64,000 nucleotides of DNA from Solanum dulcamara (taxonomy: Eukaryota; Streptophyta; Magnoliopsida; Solanales; Solanaceae), in assembly GCF_947179165.1 (NCBI RefSeq), contig NC_077242.1, positions 35,585,097-35,649,096 of the forward strand. The letters run 5' to 3'. Positions 10,690 to 24,059 of the stretch are shown here, one piece after another. The notes beneath the pieces were generated by a model, which was given only the letters and a program-made list of their open reading frames with translations, made no database searches and had not been told where the DNA came from. Both the position numbers and the translations under genes were made by a program. How positions within the stretch are numbered: the stretch's first letter is position 1; every line of letters begins with the position of its first letter.

Positions 10690-11240
10690 CAAGCTAAACC
10701 AAGCCTCTCAACACCTTAATAGGATAAACTGCCCATAGATCTACAATTGAGGGCATCAGCTGCTATATTTACCTTTCCTGGATAATATAAAATATCTATA
10801 TAGTAGTCTTTAAGTAACTCAAATTATCAATGTTGTGGTAAAATTAACTCTTTATGTCTAAAGATATACAGGATACTCTTATGATCTGTGAAGATGTCAA
10901 CATGAATGCCATACAAATAGTTTCTTCAGATCTTTAACGCTTGCACCACTGCAGCCAACTCTAAATTATGGGTCAAATAATTCTTCTTACACTTCCTCAA
11001 TTTCCTTGAATCATATGCGATCATCTTACCATGTTTCATTAGAACACATCCCAACCCAACACTAGAAGCATCACAATATAACGCATAGCGCTTTGAACCC
11101 TCGAGAAAGGCTAGAACCAGTGTTGATGTCAACCTATCTCAGCTCTTGGAAACTATGGTCGCAAGTCTTAGTCCACTGGAACTTAGCTGCTTTCTGAGTC
11201 AACTTTGTCAGTGGTTCCAAAAGTGAAGAAAACCACTCGA
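10690..11240 (-). pseudogene. Gyp1 RNase H (fragment)
   Basis: The minus frame 10926-11132 contains [20 protein letters not shown] and then AYDSRKL and the [10 protein letters not shown] segment, which is typical of gypsy RNase H placed after RT. The first catalytic Asp (in CDAS) is present. The fragment is joined to RT on its right by a frameshift near 11135. Confidence 0.85.
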
Positions 11241-11990
11241 TAAACCTTCAATAATACCTAAGTAATCCTAGGAAACTACAAACCTCGATAGGAGTCGTAG
11301 GCCTAGGCGAAGTCTTGACTGCCTTGATCTTTTGTGTATCCACCATAATGCCTTCATATGATACAATATGGCTTGAGAAAGCAACATATATTAACTAGAA
11401 CTCGCACTTTGATAACTATGCGTAAAGTTCATGATCTTAAAGAACTTGAAGGACTACTCGCAAATTATTTGCATGCTTAGCTTTCGAATGTGAATATACC
11501 AAAATATCATTAATGAATACAATTGCGAACAGTTCTAGATATGGTTTGAATATGCTATTCATCAGGTCCATGAACAATATAGAGGCATTAGTCAATCGAA
11601 AAGACATCACCAAGAACTCAATGTGTCCTTTTCTGGATGTAAAAGTCGTCTTTGGAATGTCTTTCTCCCAAACTCATACCTCATGGTTCCCTGATCTCAA
11701 ATCAATCTTTGGGAAGACCGTAGCTCCTTTCAACTGATCAAACAAGTCATTGATCCTTAGAAGAGGATACTTATTATTTATAGTTGCCTTATTCAGCTGT
11801 CGATAATTGATACACATTCTTTATGAGCCACCTTTCTTTTTCACAATTAACACTGGCACACCCCATGATAAAGAACTAGGTATGATAATGACTTTATCCA
11901 TCAAGTCTTTCAATTGATCATTCAACTCTTTTAGCTCAGCATAAGTCATTTTATAAGGAGGGATATATATGGGTTATGTACCTAGTAGCA
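11240..11990 (-). pseudogene. Gyp1 reverse transcriptase (degenerate)
   Basis: Minus-strand translation shows the RT thumb and connection (SFLGLLRYYRRFIEWFSS near 11250) and the palm segment [16 protein letters not shown] followed by FINDILVYS near 11500-11580. The catalytic motif is normally FIDD or YVDD; here the first Asp is Asn. Upstream, remnants of the fingers and of the HQL-type motif are broken by stops. RNA-directed DNA polymerase of an LTR retrotransposon, non-functional here. Confidence 0.82.
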
Positions 11991-12560
11991 TAACGATAGC
12001 AAAATCAATTTCTTATTTTGGGGGAATTCCAGGAAGGTCATCTAGAAATATGTCGGGACCTCATTAACAACTAGAATAGATTGGAGAGTTCATGGTTCAA
12101 CATCTATATCCTAAACGCGCACAAGATGATAAGTACAATACTTTATAATCATCCTCCTTCCTTAAGATAGGAAATAAACTTACCATTCGGTATTGCTATA
12201 CTATATTTCCATTACCAAATTGCCACTTCTGGAAAGTGGAATCTAACAATATTTATCCTACACTAAACATTATCATAACAAGACGCTAACCAGTCCATAC
12301 CCGTGATGATATCGAAATCGACCATCTCTAACTCTACCAGGTGTACAGAGTTCTAATAGTCAAAAATTTCTATCATACAACCTCAATTGACTCTGTTGGA
12401 AGTAATACATTCACCAACTAGCATAGACATAATAAAGGGTCGATTTAATTACTATGCAACTTTACCCAACTTACCCATAATAAATGGAGTCACATACAAT
12501 AGAGTAGATCCGGGATCTATCAAAGCATACACATAATGGGAGAAAACAATTAATTAACCT
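11990..12560 (-). pseudogene. Gyp1 aspartic protease (degenerate)
   Basis: A minus-strand segment near 12490-12530 reads LIDPGSTLLYVTPF, the active-site region of gypsy proteases (D-[ST]-G type, here DPGS). Downstream the frame is interrupted by stops. It sits between gag (right) and RT (left) in the expected order. Confidence 0.7.
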
Positions 12561-13490
12561 GTCACAGCATCTGGTGATGACTCTGAGTTGTATTGGTCAG
12601 CAAGTGCAAATGTATTATTCTGGCAACTACTAAAACTAGATATTTCCTCTTTGCTCTACCTGCTCAAGTCTAGGGTCCATACCCTGTAAACTGTGTCATT
12701 GAGGAGGAACCTATTTTCGATTTGGTTGGCTGACCCATACCACCTTCACCTATGGTCGGGAAATTCCTCCATTCTTGTAATTATAATTCAAGTAAAGAAA
12801 AGCAAGTCCAGCACATACTCTGGAACACTCATACTGCCCCAGCCAAAGGTTCAAAATAGGGCATACCCAATCCCTCAAGGAAAATAGTGATGTATGAAAG
12901 CTTTTATAAAGCTATCTCAAGTAGATAGAGGTGCATCTTTTCCCCTAGACCTCTCCCAATTCTCATTCCATAATATTGCAAAATCATGTAAGCAAAATGC
13001 TACTAAGTCAAATGACCCTGTCGCAGAGGCATGCAAACCATAAATATCATATTAAGCTGATCAACAAGTGCTAAGGGTCCTCTATATAATTTGTCCCTAT
13101 AGACTGTGGAGGATTCAAGGCAATAAAATCATGAACTCTTGAACTTTCGGGCCCTTTAGAAGGTTCGGCAACATTTAGTGTAACTGGATAGCGCTTTGCA
13201 GCTACTAATAGTGCTAACATACATACTGCATTCTTAAATCCTAATCAGATGGAATAGGAGGAGCAAGAGGTGGTACCACTAGTGTGGCCGGAGGTCCTAT
13301 AGCCCTCAGTGCCTCCTAAAGTGGTGGACAATCTATAGGGGGATGATAATATATCTCCCCTTGTGTCTTAGGATGGATTACCTCCTCTTGTGATACCTTG
13401 CCAGCATCGTTACCTTCAATTGTATCTAGCCTTTGGCTAGCTGTGGCTTGTTTGGTGTCAGCCCTCTCAGTCAACAATAAATACAAATTA
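12560..13490 (-). pseudogene. Gyp1 gag (degenerate)
   Basis: Low-identity gag remnant inferred from position between the protease and the primer site. A minus-strand stretch near 13380-13480 reads ERADTKQATASQRLDTIEG and continues into a proline-rich segment, as in the N-terminus of some Solanaceae gypsy gags. Many stops. I cannot mark the exact start. Confidence 0.5.
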
Positions 13491-13663
13491 TACGCCTAAA
13501 AACTCAACCCTTAATACACCACTCTATACCACAAGGTATGCAAAAGAAGGTATGATAATTATAGTATGACCATTAGCTTCTTGCTTATCGAATTTGTTTC
13601 ATAACACATTTATAAACAAGTCTCCGCTAGACACAGCTTGTAGACTTCCTAGGATATGATGTT

Positions 13664-13675
13664 TCTCTGATACCA
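13664..13675 (-). other. Primer binding site of Gyp1 (tRNA-iMet type)
   Basis: The minus strand reads TGGTATCAGAGA, matching the initiator-Met primer site at 11 of 12 positions, a few bases from the LTR that starts near 13679. Confidence 0.8.
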
Positions 13676-13678
13676 AGT

Positions 13679-14687
13679 TTTTCACAGCAAAACTCAGACC
13701 TGAACCGACCCTACTGAACCATTTCTACTAGTGCATGGCAGCCACCACAATCATGAAAACAAATAAGTATATCTTGGCTTAAAATTATGCCCTCGGCCGA
13801 CAAGACCCTTGTCAACTGATCTATATAAAAAAATATTCCCAATAGTTCATATAAAGAAATATCCATTTATAATACATGTCCTAATTGGGTATTCGAGGGC
13901 TCCATGATGTCCATACCAAAATTGAAGAAATGTCAAGACAATACATCATACAACTAACAAGCCTACACAAACCAACAAACCAGGCCAATATGGCTATAAT
14001 ATAGTTATACAACCCACACACTAGTCTGCAAGCCTCTAATATTAGTAAAGTTTGGCGGGATAAGACTTTAGCCTATCCAAAAATATATACAACAAAAGCT
14101 AACAAACCACAAAAATCTAGCAACTTCGGAAGAAAAAGGCTAGTCAAACTGCTAGAACTCAACTATGCTACTAGGGAGGTCTATTGTTCCATATTTCATG
14201 ACTTGCGAGCATGAAAGCAGCACCCCCATAAAATGGGGCATCAATACTAAATAATGTATCAAGTATAAAAGGTAATAGACTAAATGACAAGGTATCATAG
14301 TCTACTAAAAGTAATCAGGTAAGGATATCAAGGATAGGATAAGCATACTGATTTTCTCTAGAATCTAAAAATACCAAAACTAATCAAACAACAACCTAAC
14401 ATTGCCCCCATAAACTCAGCAGGTACAAACAATAAACAAGACCACAAACCTAGGACCCTTTAAGCGCAGAATGTGCTAGTTAAGTCTATTTACCTCTATA
14501 GGTAGTGCCCTAGTCCTATAGGTAGCACATATCCCTCTTAGGAATCAGTATAACTTCTTAGTTATCTCTTATCCCTCTTGGAAATAACATAACCCCGTAG
14601 GCAACACATAGCCTTCTCGTGCATCAATAAAGCCCCGTAGGCTACTCATACCCCTCTTAGTCCATGCGATAGCACTGTAGGAAGCAC
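13679..14687 (-). repeat. Right (5') LTR of Gyp1, interrupted
   Basis: Aligns with the left LTR at 145 onward but lacks its first roughly 40 bases. It is cut at 14687 inside the 'agcactgtaggaagcac' repeat by LtrX2; the equivalent left-LTR position is near 1240. Confidence 0.7.
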
Positions 14688-17600
14688 TATCATGACCCAA
14701 CCCCGTAGGCCATGATGGGCGCCCGAACTGGGCACTCACATATATCCCTGCTATCTGTAAGTAAATTTGTCTCGTGTTTAAGTTATATCACATCAACAGG
14801 CAGGATAGCATATAAGTCGGCGAGGCTTATCATAGGCACCATGGTACATACATGCATATATAACCCATACACAACCCACATACATGTCCAGAGACCTCTA
14901 AGAGTAAGAACAGTAACATAAGGAGGGACAATTCCCCATCGTACTCATGAACAAATAAATATATACATGATGGGTTAATACCAAAACTAGACTCCAGCAT
15001 AATAGAGAGCTTCTGAACTGCTAAGTGGAACTCCTATGCTGACGAATCCCTAAGGTGTATATCTGTACCTGCAGGCATGAACACAACTCCCCCTCGATAA
15101 AAGGGGGTCAGTACGACATATGTACTGAGTATGTAAAGCATAGACATCAAAAGGAAATTATAGTTGGTGTAGCAATGCATGGGGCAAGTATAATAGTATA
15201 ATATTTAGCCATTTACCATACTCGCATCATATAAAAGAAAGTCATACATATTACCATCACCAACTATTCCTGGCCCATTAGGGGATCGGTGTACCATCTA
15301 CATCATTCTGTCATCATAAGCACATATATATTATTAGCACTGTAAAACGTATAGCCCAATCCATATATATAATAAGTATATGTCAAAAAACGTATGACCC
15401 GATCCGCACATTGTATAATAATGCCGAAGAACGATGGCTTGATCCATATATCATATAGTAATGCTGAGGAACGTTAAGTCTGATCCACATATCTTATAAA
15501 AATGTCGAGGAATGATCGATACTATCTATATACCATATAATAATTATTATATTATAGTTCGCCTAGGACACGGTGAAAGATGTGTTACAGTATACATGAA
15601 TAGAGTAGTGAGTAACCATATACAATCTAAATCATTATCAGATAGACGACAATGTAAGAAGATTAAGCTATCGTCCGAGGACCAGAACAATAGTGTAGCC
15701 ATCTCGAGTGCCTTTTAAATGCCATTGAGGCCTATATCACTTAGGACCTCGGGGACCCTAGACATGTACTAAAGTAATACTAACAATTCATAGAATTAGA
15801 GATACCCGTCATCACATTGTCCTTAGGACTAGGAGCTTGTGCACCCAGTACTTCTCAACCTATCGAGTTCAAGAAAAGTAGTTCAACTTACTACAAGAGT
15901 TTGACAATCAGAAGTTAATAAGAGATACGGATTACATTTAGGACTTAAAAGTGGAGTTACCTAGCCTCTACTTTTTCTCAAAGAGACATCATTTACATAT
16001 ATCGTACCCAGCCCATCATGGGCTCGGTATCATAACCTTATTATTGCATTACCTTACCATCATAACACCACACTTATGTCAATGACATATCAAGAGGAAA
16101 GAAGGGTAGCTCTACGTACTTATGCCAAAACATGCCAAGAGAAAGGAAATAAATTCACATACTTACTACTTTCCATCATATAGAAGCCTTGAGAGGCAAT
16201 AACTCAACTAGTATAGGAATTCTACCATCGAGAAGTAAATAAGACTTATGAGTCATACATGGGGTTATATGAATGGAATTATCCCCATATTTTGTATATC
16301 AATCACTTAACGCTAAGACATGCCAAGAGAAAGCTTCACATACCTTTTTCGGGATAAATTAAAATCCGGCTTGCCTTGATACCTCCTTAACCTATTTGAC
16401 ATGAAAGTAATACTAATATTAATAGCCTTTCACTTTGAAATATCCCACTCTACAACCAAGTACTAATAAGATTCATTTCCTTATCTATTACCCTCGACTA
16501 GTTTGTTACTAGTTCCGATGCTACCGAAAATCGGGCAGCATTTCCCCTGTAACTTCAACATCCCCGAGATTTAAACTCGTCCACATTGTCAACAACCATA
16601 CCAACAACAAAAACCATAAGCATATATACAAGTAAAACACCTCAACATTACACAATACAACTCCAAATAACTAGCTCAAAACTACGATACGAAAATAGAG
16701 TTTTTAATCTTTATTTCACAAAATATTTACCCATACCAAATGGAGGGTCGTGTGGATGCAACCAAAAGCACCCACAAAATTTTAAAAAAAATTTAAATCC
16801 CTGCAACACGCAACCCAACGAGCTGCACCCGCAGCACCACAACGACAACCCACTACTCGACTTTGATTTAACTACAACCACTTTAATTTAGTTTGTTTCT
16901 AATGTCGAGCATCCTTATGAAATTTTCCACTTAAAACCTTATTTAAGATATTTAATATACCTCATAACAACATCATAAACTCTAATTTTAAGGGAAGCCC
17001 TTACCTTGCCCGAAACTCATCAAACTCATCGAAACTTACTTTAAAAGTTCCTTTAGCGCGCCTAAAACTTTGTGTCTATTTGATAACATTTTTGGCTGCT
17101 ACAAACCATAAATTTTCTATACTAAAACCTTCATAACTTCATGGTACACCCTAGATAATTAATTCACGGAGTGAAATCAAAGAACTCACTTTTTGTTTCC
17201 TTCCAAAACCGTGGCTCTCTTCCTCTCTAGTTTCTTCTATTCTCTTCTTTCTTGTTCTTGAATTTTCTAGAGAAGTATGGAACTTCAATAAGTCATAATA
17301 CATACATATATATATAGGATAACTAAGGGGGTGACATGTGTCAACCCGTAAGTAGTGATATATGTCAAGCCCTAAGTGGTGACATGTGTCAAGCCCTGAT
17401 TGGGCCAACATACCCCTTTTCTCCAATCACAAGTTACCATGTGGCATGTTTGGTCAACCACCCTTTCTCCATATTCTACCATGTGGAACTCTCTCATGCT
17501 ACCACGTGTCACTCTCTCATACTGCCATGTGGCACTCTCTTTTCCCCCTTGTGGGTTCGTAATCTCATCTTACTTTATGAACCTATATAATCCTTTCTAC

Positions 17601-17985
17601 GTAAGCTTGGTTTGTACTCTAGTAGCTTAAGTATGTAAGATTTCCAAGTTGGTAGCTTACCTAAATAAGTCATGTCGTACGACTCATCATTCGGTCTCCA
17701 ACTTCTTCTAGATTCTTATAACTCTATTTCCAATCTTCTCTACTATGGGGTATTGCATTCTCCTTTCCGTAGAGTTGTTTGATAGAGTTATAGATTATCC
17801 ATCTCACATGGCAACTCTTAAGAAGCTTAAGAGTTCTTAAGAAGTTTTAAGAATCTTTTAGAAGATTTAAAAAACTTTAGGAAACCTTAAGAAACTTAAG
17901 AGTCTTACGATCCTTCCATGAAACTCAAGAGCCTCTCAAGAGACTTAAGAATGCATTCCAAGGTACAAAAGTATGGGGTGTAACA
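14688..17985 (-). repeat. LtrX2 LTR A (3298 bp)
   Basis: Starts TATCATGACCC (TG terminus mutated to TA) and ends GGGGTGTAACA. It contains the 40-bp tandem array (about 15345-15545), a TATA motif (17304-17316) and a CACGTG core (17503-17508). It lacks the AAGTAGGTG hairpins of LtrX1; instead GTGACATGTGTCAA units recur at 17330-17400. Confidence 0.88.
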
Positions 17986-18000
17986 TCCTTCCCCCCTTTA
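17986..18000 (-). other. Polypurine tract, LtrX2 unit 1
   Basis: The minus strand reads TAAAGGGGGGAAGGA next to LTR A. Confidence 0.85.
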
Positions 18001-18059
18001 GAACATTCTTCCTCGAATGTGAACTAAAACCTTTCTCAAGATCGTATACAGACTATATA

Positions 18060-19060
18060 GAGAGTTTTTCTGTTCCATTGTAATAACATATACTTTCATC
18101 GAGCCATCACTATTGGAGTCCCAAAGGTTGGGATTACCTGTTGCGTAAGGGGTAGGTACGGATACCTATATTTCATTTCCTCTTCATCTTCCCAGATCAT
18201 TTCTTCGCGATTTATTTTTGCCACAACACCTTGATGAAAGCTACATCATTAGTTCATAATTTCCTACTTCGCCGATCTAGAATGGAGATTGGTTAGTTCT
18301 CATAAGATAACTTCTCTATGTCCTTGATATCCTTTATGGGATATACTCGGGTTTGATTACCAACACACTTTCGAAGCATTGATACATGAAAGACTGGATG
18401 TACTGCTTTCAGAGTCGCTGGTAAGTCCAACTCATAGGCAACCTGTCCTATTCGGTGGAGGATCTGATATAGCCAATGTATCTGGGACTAAGGTCCTCTT
18501 TCCTGCTAGATGTCATTACTTTCTCTGTGGGTGGTACCTTCAGAAATGCCCAATCATTAACTTGAAACTGTAGAAGTCGACGTTGATTACCTACGTATGA
18601 CGTTTTTAAATTTTTGGTGGCTAATAACCTCTCTTGCATGAGCTTTACCTTCTATACAAATTATTGGACCATGTCCGAGCCTATTAGTCCTGATTTACCA
18701 ATTTCAACTAACCAATTGGCGACCTACACTGTCTACCCTACAAAGTCTCGTATGGGATCATTTGGATACTAGAATGACAATTAGTATCATAAGTAATCTT
18801 GACAGATAGTAGGTAATTGTCCTATATACCTTTGAAGTCAACCGTATAGGCCCACAACATATCCTCTAGAATTTATCCAATAAGCATAATCTGTCCCTAG
18901 ATCTGAGGGTACAATGGTGTACGAAGATTTATTTTTCTTCCCAATCTCTTCGTGGACTGATCTTTAGTAGTTAGCTATAAATTGGGCTCCTTCGTCCGAG
19001 ACACCAACTTTGAGAACTCTGTAAGGTCTCACCACCCTCTCGACCTATAAATTCACATCA
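18060..19060 (-). pseudogene. Integrase and chromodomain-like tail, LtrX2 unit 1
   Basis: On the minus strand, DEGAQF-like core remnants (about 18980) lead into the C-terminal module LQFQVNDWAFLKVPPTEKV and SPRYIG (18448-18639), then VHPVFHVSMLRKCVGN and a tail resembling WEDEEEMKYRYPYL near 18190. This order (core, GPY/F-type module, chromodomain-like end just before the polypurine tract) is that of plant chromoviruses. The core is riddled with stops. Confidence 0.75.
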
Positions 19061-20265
19061 TCTCGACTGAACAGGTAGTCCTTGATTGAAGGAACATAGG
19101 TTGATATTGTTAATCTATAGATAACATTTCATATAGAATCATCTGTCCATGGAGTGAAAAGTAAGTCTTATAGCCAGAGTTGTATTGTGGAATCTTTGAC
19201 CTCGTGTATTACTTCCTGCCTCCATTAGATGACATCAACTAGTACCCTTACCTTTTTGGGTTTTGTTCTGCTACCAAGCGGTGTCAAAGTTCCCCCACAC
19301 AATGACCCCCATAGCTGTTTTATATTTTGCTTGTCACTAGCTGGTATTATATTGAAGAACTGTGGCACACAAGTGCATCGTCCTTTGGTACTCAGCTAAT
19401 CCAACTCATTTTTCTTGATCCCTTTTACAACTCCCTTAACCCAACTTATAACACTCTAGGTACATACTCTCATGTCATTACTTCATCGTTAATTCAAATT
19501 CTTCCATGCTACCCTTTCTGTCACCCATTACATTGTAATGCTTAAAATAATGTGCGACAACACTCAACCTAGCCCAAGATTTACCTTAGCGTCATCTCTC
19601 TAGTCTTCATGTTTTGCCTTGCACTCTCCTCTTTTATCTTACAACCGTTATCGGGTTAACTTTTTTATTTCAGCCATGGCCATGTCCTTTTTGAAATTTG
19701 GTGAAACATCTTTTTGTACTTGTCTATAACATATCCAAAATATCATAACCCTCTTTTATTCATGAACTCCTCCACTTGGTCTTATGTTGCATATATAAAT
19801 ATTCACAGGTTGCACCACTACCTTTATACAACTTGTATAAGGTAGGTGTAATCCTTTTCATTTTCTGGTTCTTTTTATTTCAGATATCCCACCAGCTGTC
19901 TTAAGACATTCATATTCGTCACCATTCTTCTTACTATTCAAGTATCGATCCTCTAATTACCATTATCATGAATACGATCTTTCAAGATATATTACAACCT
20001 TATTTTTCATCCTCTTTCTACTTCTAGGAAAATTTTGGCAGAGTTTCCTCTATATTCCTTCCTATCTCAAAACTTGCATGCAGAAGATACTAACAATGCC
20101 TTGCAGGGCCAACATATACATGCATATTACGACCATATAGGGTGCCCAATACTAACAGCAAAAGAAGATATATATAATGGGGGGAAGTCTAGATCTATTG
20201 ATACATATACACCATGGAAGAATATTAATGATATACCTATAACTACATTGGTGGCGCCTCCTAAT
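19060..20265. other. Non-coding block replacing pol in LtrX2 unit 1
   Basis: About 1.2 kb with no RT or RNase H signature on either strand. It is present at the matching position in unit 2 (25060-26270), and its right part resembles LtrX1 (5870-6240) and LtrX3 (52900-53260). It ends at the gag/protease border (20265), which looks like an old deletion junction. Confidence 0.65.
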
Positions 20266-20266
20266 C

Positions 20267-21577
20267 CTACCTACTAGCCAAGGCATATATGTGATTCGAA
20301 AGGCCACTAGAACTGGAAGCTCCCCCATGGCTTCTACCATGACCTGTTGGTATCTGCATACCCTGCCCCATAGGGTGCATAGCTACAGAAGAAGAAGAAG
20401 AATCAATAATCGACCCCATAAACTGAGCTGCACCATTCGGTTTACCCTTAAGTGGGAAATTTCTCATAAAATGGCCTTGACAAATGAAAGTGAAACAACT
20501 ACCTCTGTTCATCTATAAGACCGAGACTCTGGAGCTTTGTCTGGCTTCTGCATACCCTGCACTATCAAGTCTCTTATCTACATACTGTAGAGGTGTACTC
20601 TGAGCTAGCTGAGGAGGATATCAGCTATACTGTTGAGGTTGCCCGCCTCGACACTTACCATAATAACCAGTTGATTTAGTTTTCTTCCACTGGCCTCTGT
20701 CATAACCTCAATCAGAATGACGCCCTCTATGCCAATCCTCCACCCCTTGCGTATATGCTTGTACTCGAGCAATATCCATGCCTAGCTGAGAAACTATCGC
20801 CATACAACTATCAATTAAGTAACGATCCAGCCCTGTCACATAACGATGCACCTTGTCTGCCATGTCAGCTATAATAGTAGGTGCATGTCTCGCTAGTGAG
20901 TCAAACTTAAGGTTACAATCTCGAATACTCCCGACTATTCTGCTTTAATTATAGAAATTTATCAACTATGGCTCGTCTCATTTCTTGAGGTAGAAAATGG
21001 CCGAGAAAGGCTTCTACAAACTCATCCCATTCTGCTAAAGGAGCACCCTCACCCCTTGATAATTCCCAAGACTCATACCAGTTAACGGCTACGTCACGCA
21101 GCCGATATGAAGTCAATTCAACTGACTCAGTGTCTAAGGCCCTAATGACCCACAATGTATGCTGGGTTTGCCGAATATACTCCTGTGGGTCCTCTATAGG
21201 TCTCGACCCATAAAACTCTTGGGGGTTACAAGCTAGAAAGTCATGAACCCTCTAACTACATTGCCTATTGGCATTATCCAACCTATGTCTCAGAACCTGC
21301 CCAACCATCAATTCGGTCAGCAACTGCACTGCGTTTCTCATAGCTCTATCTTCTGCCTCTTGTTGTGGGGCTGGAGGCTTCGGTACTAGAGCTTTAGGAC
21401 CTGCAGTTGTTGCTACCCCAAACTCCTCTGGAGGTGGTGGCATAGTAAAACTCACCGACTGAGGCACAATCCTTGGCATAGACTAGGCGCGAGCCCTAGT
21501 AACCCTCGGGGTCTGACTGGTTTCCCCCTCCACCGACTTTCCTTTCTGGGCAGTTGTTGCTTTCCTCGGAGGCATTA
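20267..21577 (-). pseudogene. Gag, LtrX2 unit 1
   Basis: The likely start is the Met at 21577 (MPPRKATTAQKGKS...). After one stop, the frame 21252-21479 and then 20949-21155 give the capsid-type core: VELTSYRLRDVAVNWYESWE followed by FVEAFLGHFLPQEMR. The tail (20267-20512) carries a decayed zinc knuckle (CFTFICQGHFMRNF, two of the Cys lost), a serine-rich stretch and the IYALASR segment where protease would begin. Gag packages element RNA. At least three frame breaks make it a pseudogene. It is the best-preserved coding part of any LtrX copy here. Confidence 0.85.
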
Positions 21578-21763
21578 CTAAAAACATAATGGTAGGTTAG
21601 TGAAGGGTCATCCTAAGAATGCAGCTCTATTACATGATTTAAGACAAAAGAGAAGGATAATATCCTAAATGCCCTGTAGCTTCCTGTTTATAGATGTGGT
21701 GCACAACACACCGATAAACAAGACTCTACTAGACACTTTCTATAGACATTGCAAGGAAGAACT

Positions 21764-21775
21764 GCTCTGATACCA
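21764..21775 (-). other. Primer binding site, LtrX2 unit 1
   Basis: The minus strand reads TGGTATCAGAGC, a perfect initiator-Met tRNA primer site, four bases from LTR B. Confidence 0.93.
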
Positions 21776-21779
21776 GTTT

Positions 21780-23993
21780 TGTCATGACCCAACCCCAAGG
21801 CCGTTACAGGTACCCGAACTGGGCACTCGCGTATAAATCTGCTATCTGTAAGTAAATTTGTCTCCTATTTCAGTTATAGCACATCAACAAGCAGGATAAC
21901 ATATAAGCCATCAAGGTTTATCATAGGCACCATGGTACATACAGGTATATACAACCCATACATAACCATTATACATGTCCAAAGACCTCTAAGAGTAAGA
22001 ACAGTAACATAAAGTGGGACAGGGCCCCCGATGTACATGTGAACAAATAAATATATACATCGAGGATTAATATGAAATTAGGCTCCATCACATTGGAGTT
22101 CTTCTGAACATTTGAGTGGAAATCCTATGCTGATGGATCCCCAAGGTGTTTTTCTATACCTGCGGGCATGAACGCAGCCCCCTCCCCCCAAGAAAAGGGG
22201 GTCAGTATGACATATGTACTGAGTATGTAAAGCATAGACATCATAAGGAAATTATAGTTGGCATAGGGATGTAGGGGGCACGTATAACATTTAACCATTT
22301 AACATACTCGCATCGTATAAAAGAAAGTCATACATATTACCATCGCGTATTGTGCCCGACCCGTTAGGGGGCTCAGTGTACCATCTACATCATTTTGTCA
22401 TCATAAGAACATATATATTATTAGCGCTGTAGAACGTACAGCCCGATCCATATATATAGTAAGTACATGCGGAGGAATATACGGCCCAATCCACATATTG
22501 TATAATAATGTTGAGGAATGATGGTCTGATCCACCTATTATATAGTAATGCCAAGGATGTTTGGTCTAATCCACATATTATATAATAATACCGAGGAACT
22601 ATCAACACGATCCATATACCATATAATAATTATTATATTATAGCCAGCCCAGGACTCGGTGAAAGATGTATTACAGTATACACGAATAAAGTAGTGAGTA
22701 ACCATATACAGTCTAAATCATTATTACAGACTCGACAATGTAAGAAGATTAAGCTATCAACCGAGGACAAGAACAGTAGTGTAGCCATACCAAATAGAGG
22801 GTCGTGTGGCTGCAACCAGTAAAACCCACACCCTTTTTAAAAAACTTTAAATCCCATCAACACTCAACCCCACCCAGCTGCACCCATAGGACGACAACGA
22901 CAACCCACTACTCGACTTCGATTTAACTACAACCAATTCAATTTAATTTGTTTCTAACATGGTGTATCCTTATGCAATTTTTCCACTTCCAACCTTATTT
23001 AAGATATATAATATACTTCATAACAAAATCATAAACTCCAATTTGAAAGGGAAGCCCTTACCCTGCCCAAAACTCATCAAACTCATCGAAACTTACCTCA
23101 GAAGTTCCTTTAGCGCGCCTAAAACTTCATGGCTGTTTGATAACATTTTGGGCTGATACAAACCATAAATTTTCATTAGTAACACCTTCATAACATCATG
23201 GTACACCCTAGATAATTAATTCATGGATCAAAATTGAAGAACTCACCTTTTTTTCCTTCTAAATCTATGGCTCTCTCCCTCTCTAGTTTCTTCTCTTCTC
23301 TTCTTTCTTGTTCTTGAATTTTCTAAATAGGTATGGAAATTTAATAAGTCATAATACATATATATAGGCCACCTAAGGGGGTGACACATGTCAACCCCTA
23401 AGTGATGACTCATGTCAAGCCCTAATAGGTGACACGTCTGAAGCCCTCATTGGGCCAACACATTCCTTTCCTCCAATCACAGGCTGCCACATGGAACTCT
23501 CTCATGCTGCCACATGTCACTCTCTCATGCTTCCATGTGTCACTTTCTTCTCCCCCTCATGGGTTCATAATCTCATCTTACTTTACGAACATATGTAATT
23601 CTTGCTACATAAGTTTGGTATGTACTCCAGTAGCTTAAGTATGTAAGATTTCCAAGTTGGTAGCTTACATAAATAAGTCGTGTCCTAGGACTCAACATTC
23701 GGTCTCCAACTTCTTCCAGATTCTTATAAATCTATTTCCAATCTTCTCTACTATGGGGTATCGCATTCTATTTTCCGTAGAGCTGTTTGATAGAGTTATA
23801 GATTATCCAGCTCACATGGCAACTCTTAAGAAGCTTAAGAGTTCTTAAGAAGTTTTAAGAAGCTTTCAGAAGCTTTAAGAAACTTTAGGAAACCTTAAGA
23901 TACTTAAGAGTCTTATGATCCTTCCATGAAACGTAAGAGCCTCTCAAGAGACTTAAGAACGCGTTCCAAGGTACAAAAGTATGGGGTGTAACA
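21780..23993 (-). repeat. LtrX2 LTR B (2214 bp, internal deletion)
   Basis: Matches LTR A end to end except for a deletion of about 1030 bp corresponding to 15703-16734, joined at a shared CCAT near 22783-22788. It carries the 40-bp array (22430-22630) and the polypurine-side end GGGGTGTAACA. Confidence 0.9.
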
Positions 23994-24008
23994 TCCTTCC
24001 CCCCTTTA
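23994..24008 (-). other. Polypurine tract, LtrX2 unit 2
   Basis: Same tract as at 17986, abutting LTR B. It shows that a second internal region lies to the right. Confidence 0.85.
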
Positions 24009-24059
24009 GAACATTGTTCCTCGAATGTGAACCAAAACCTTCCTCAAGATCTTATACAG

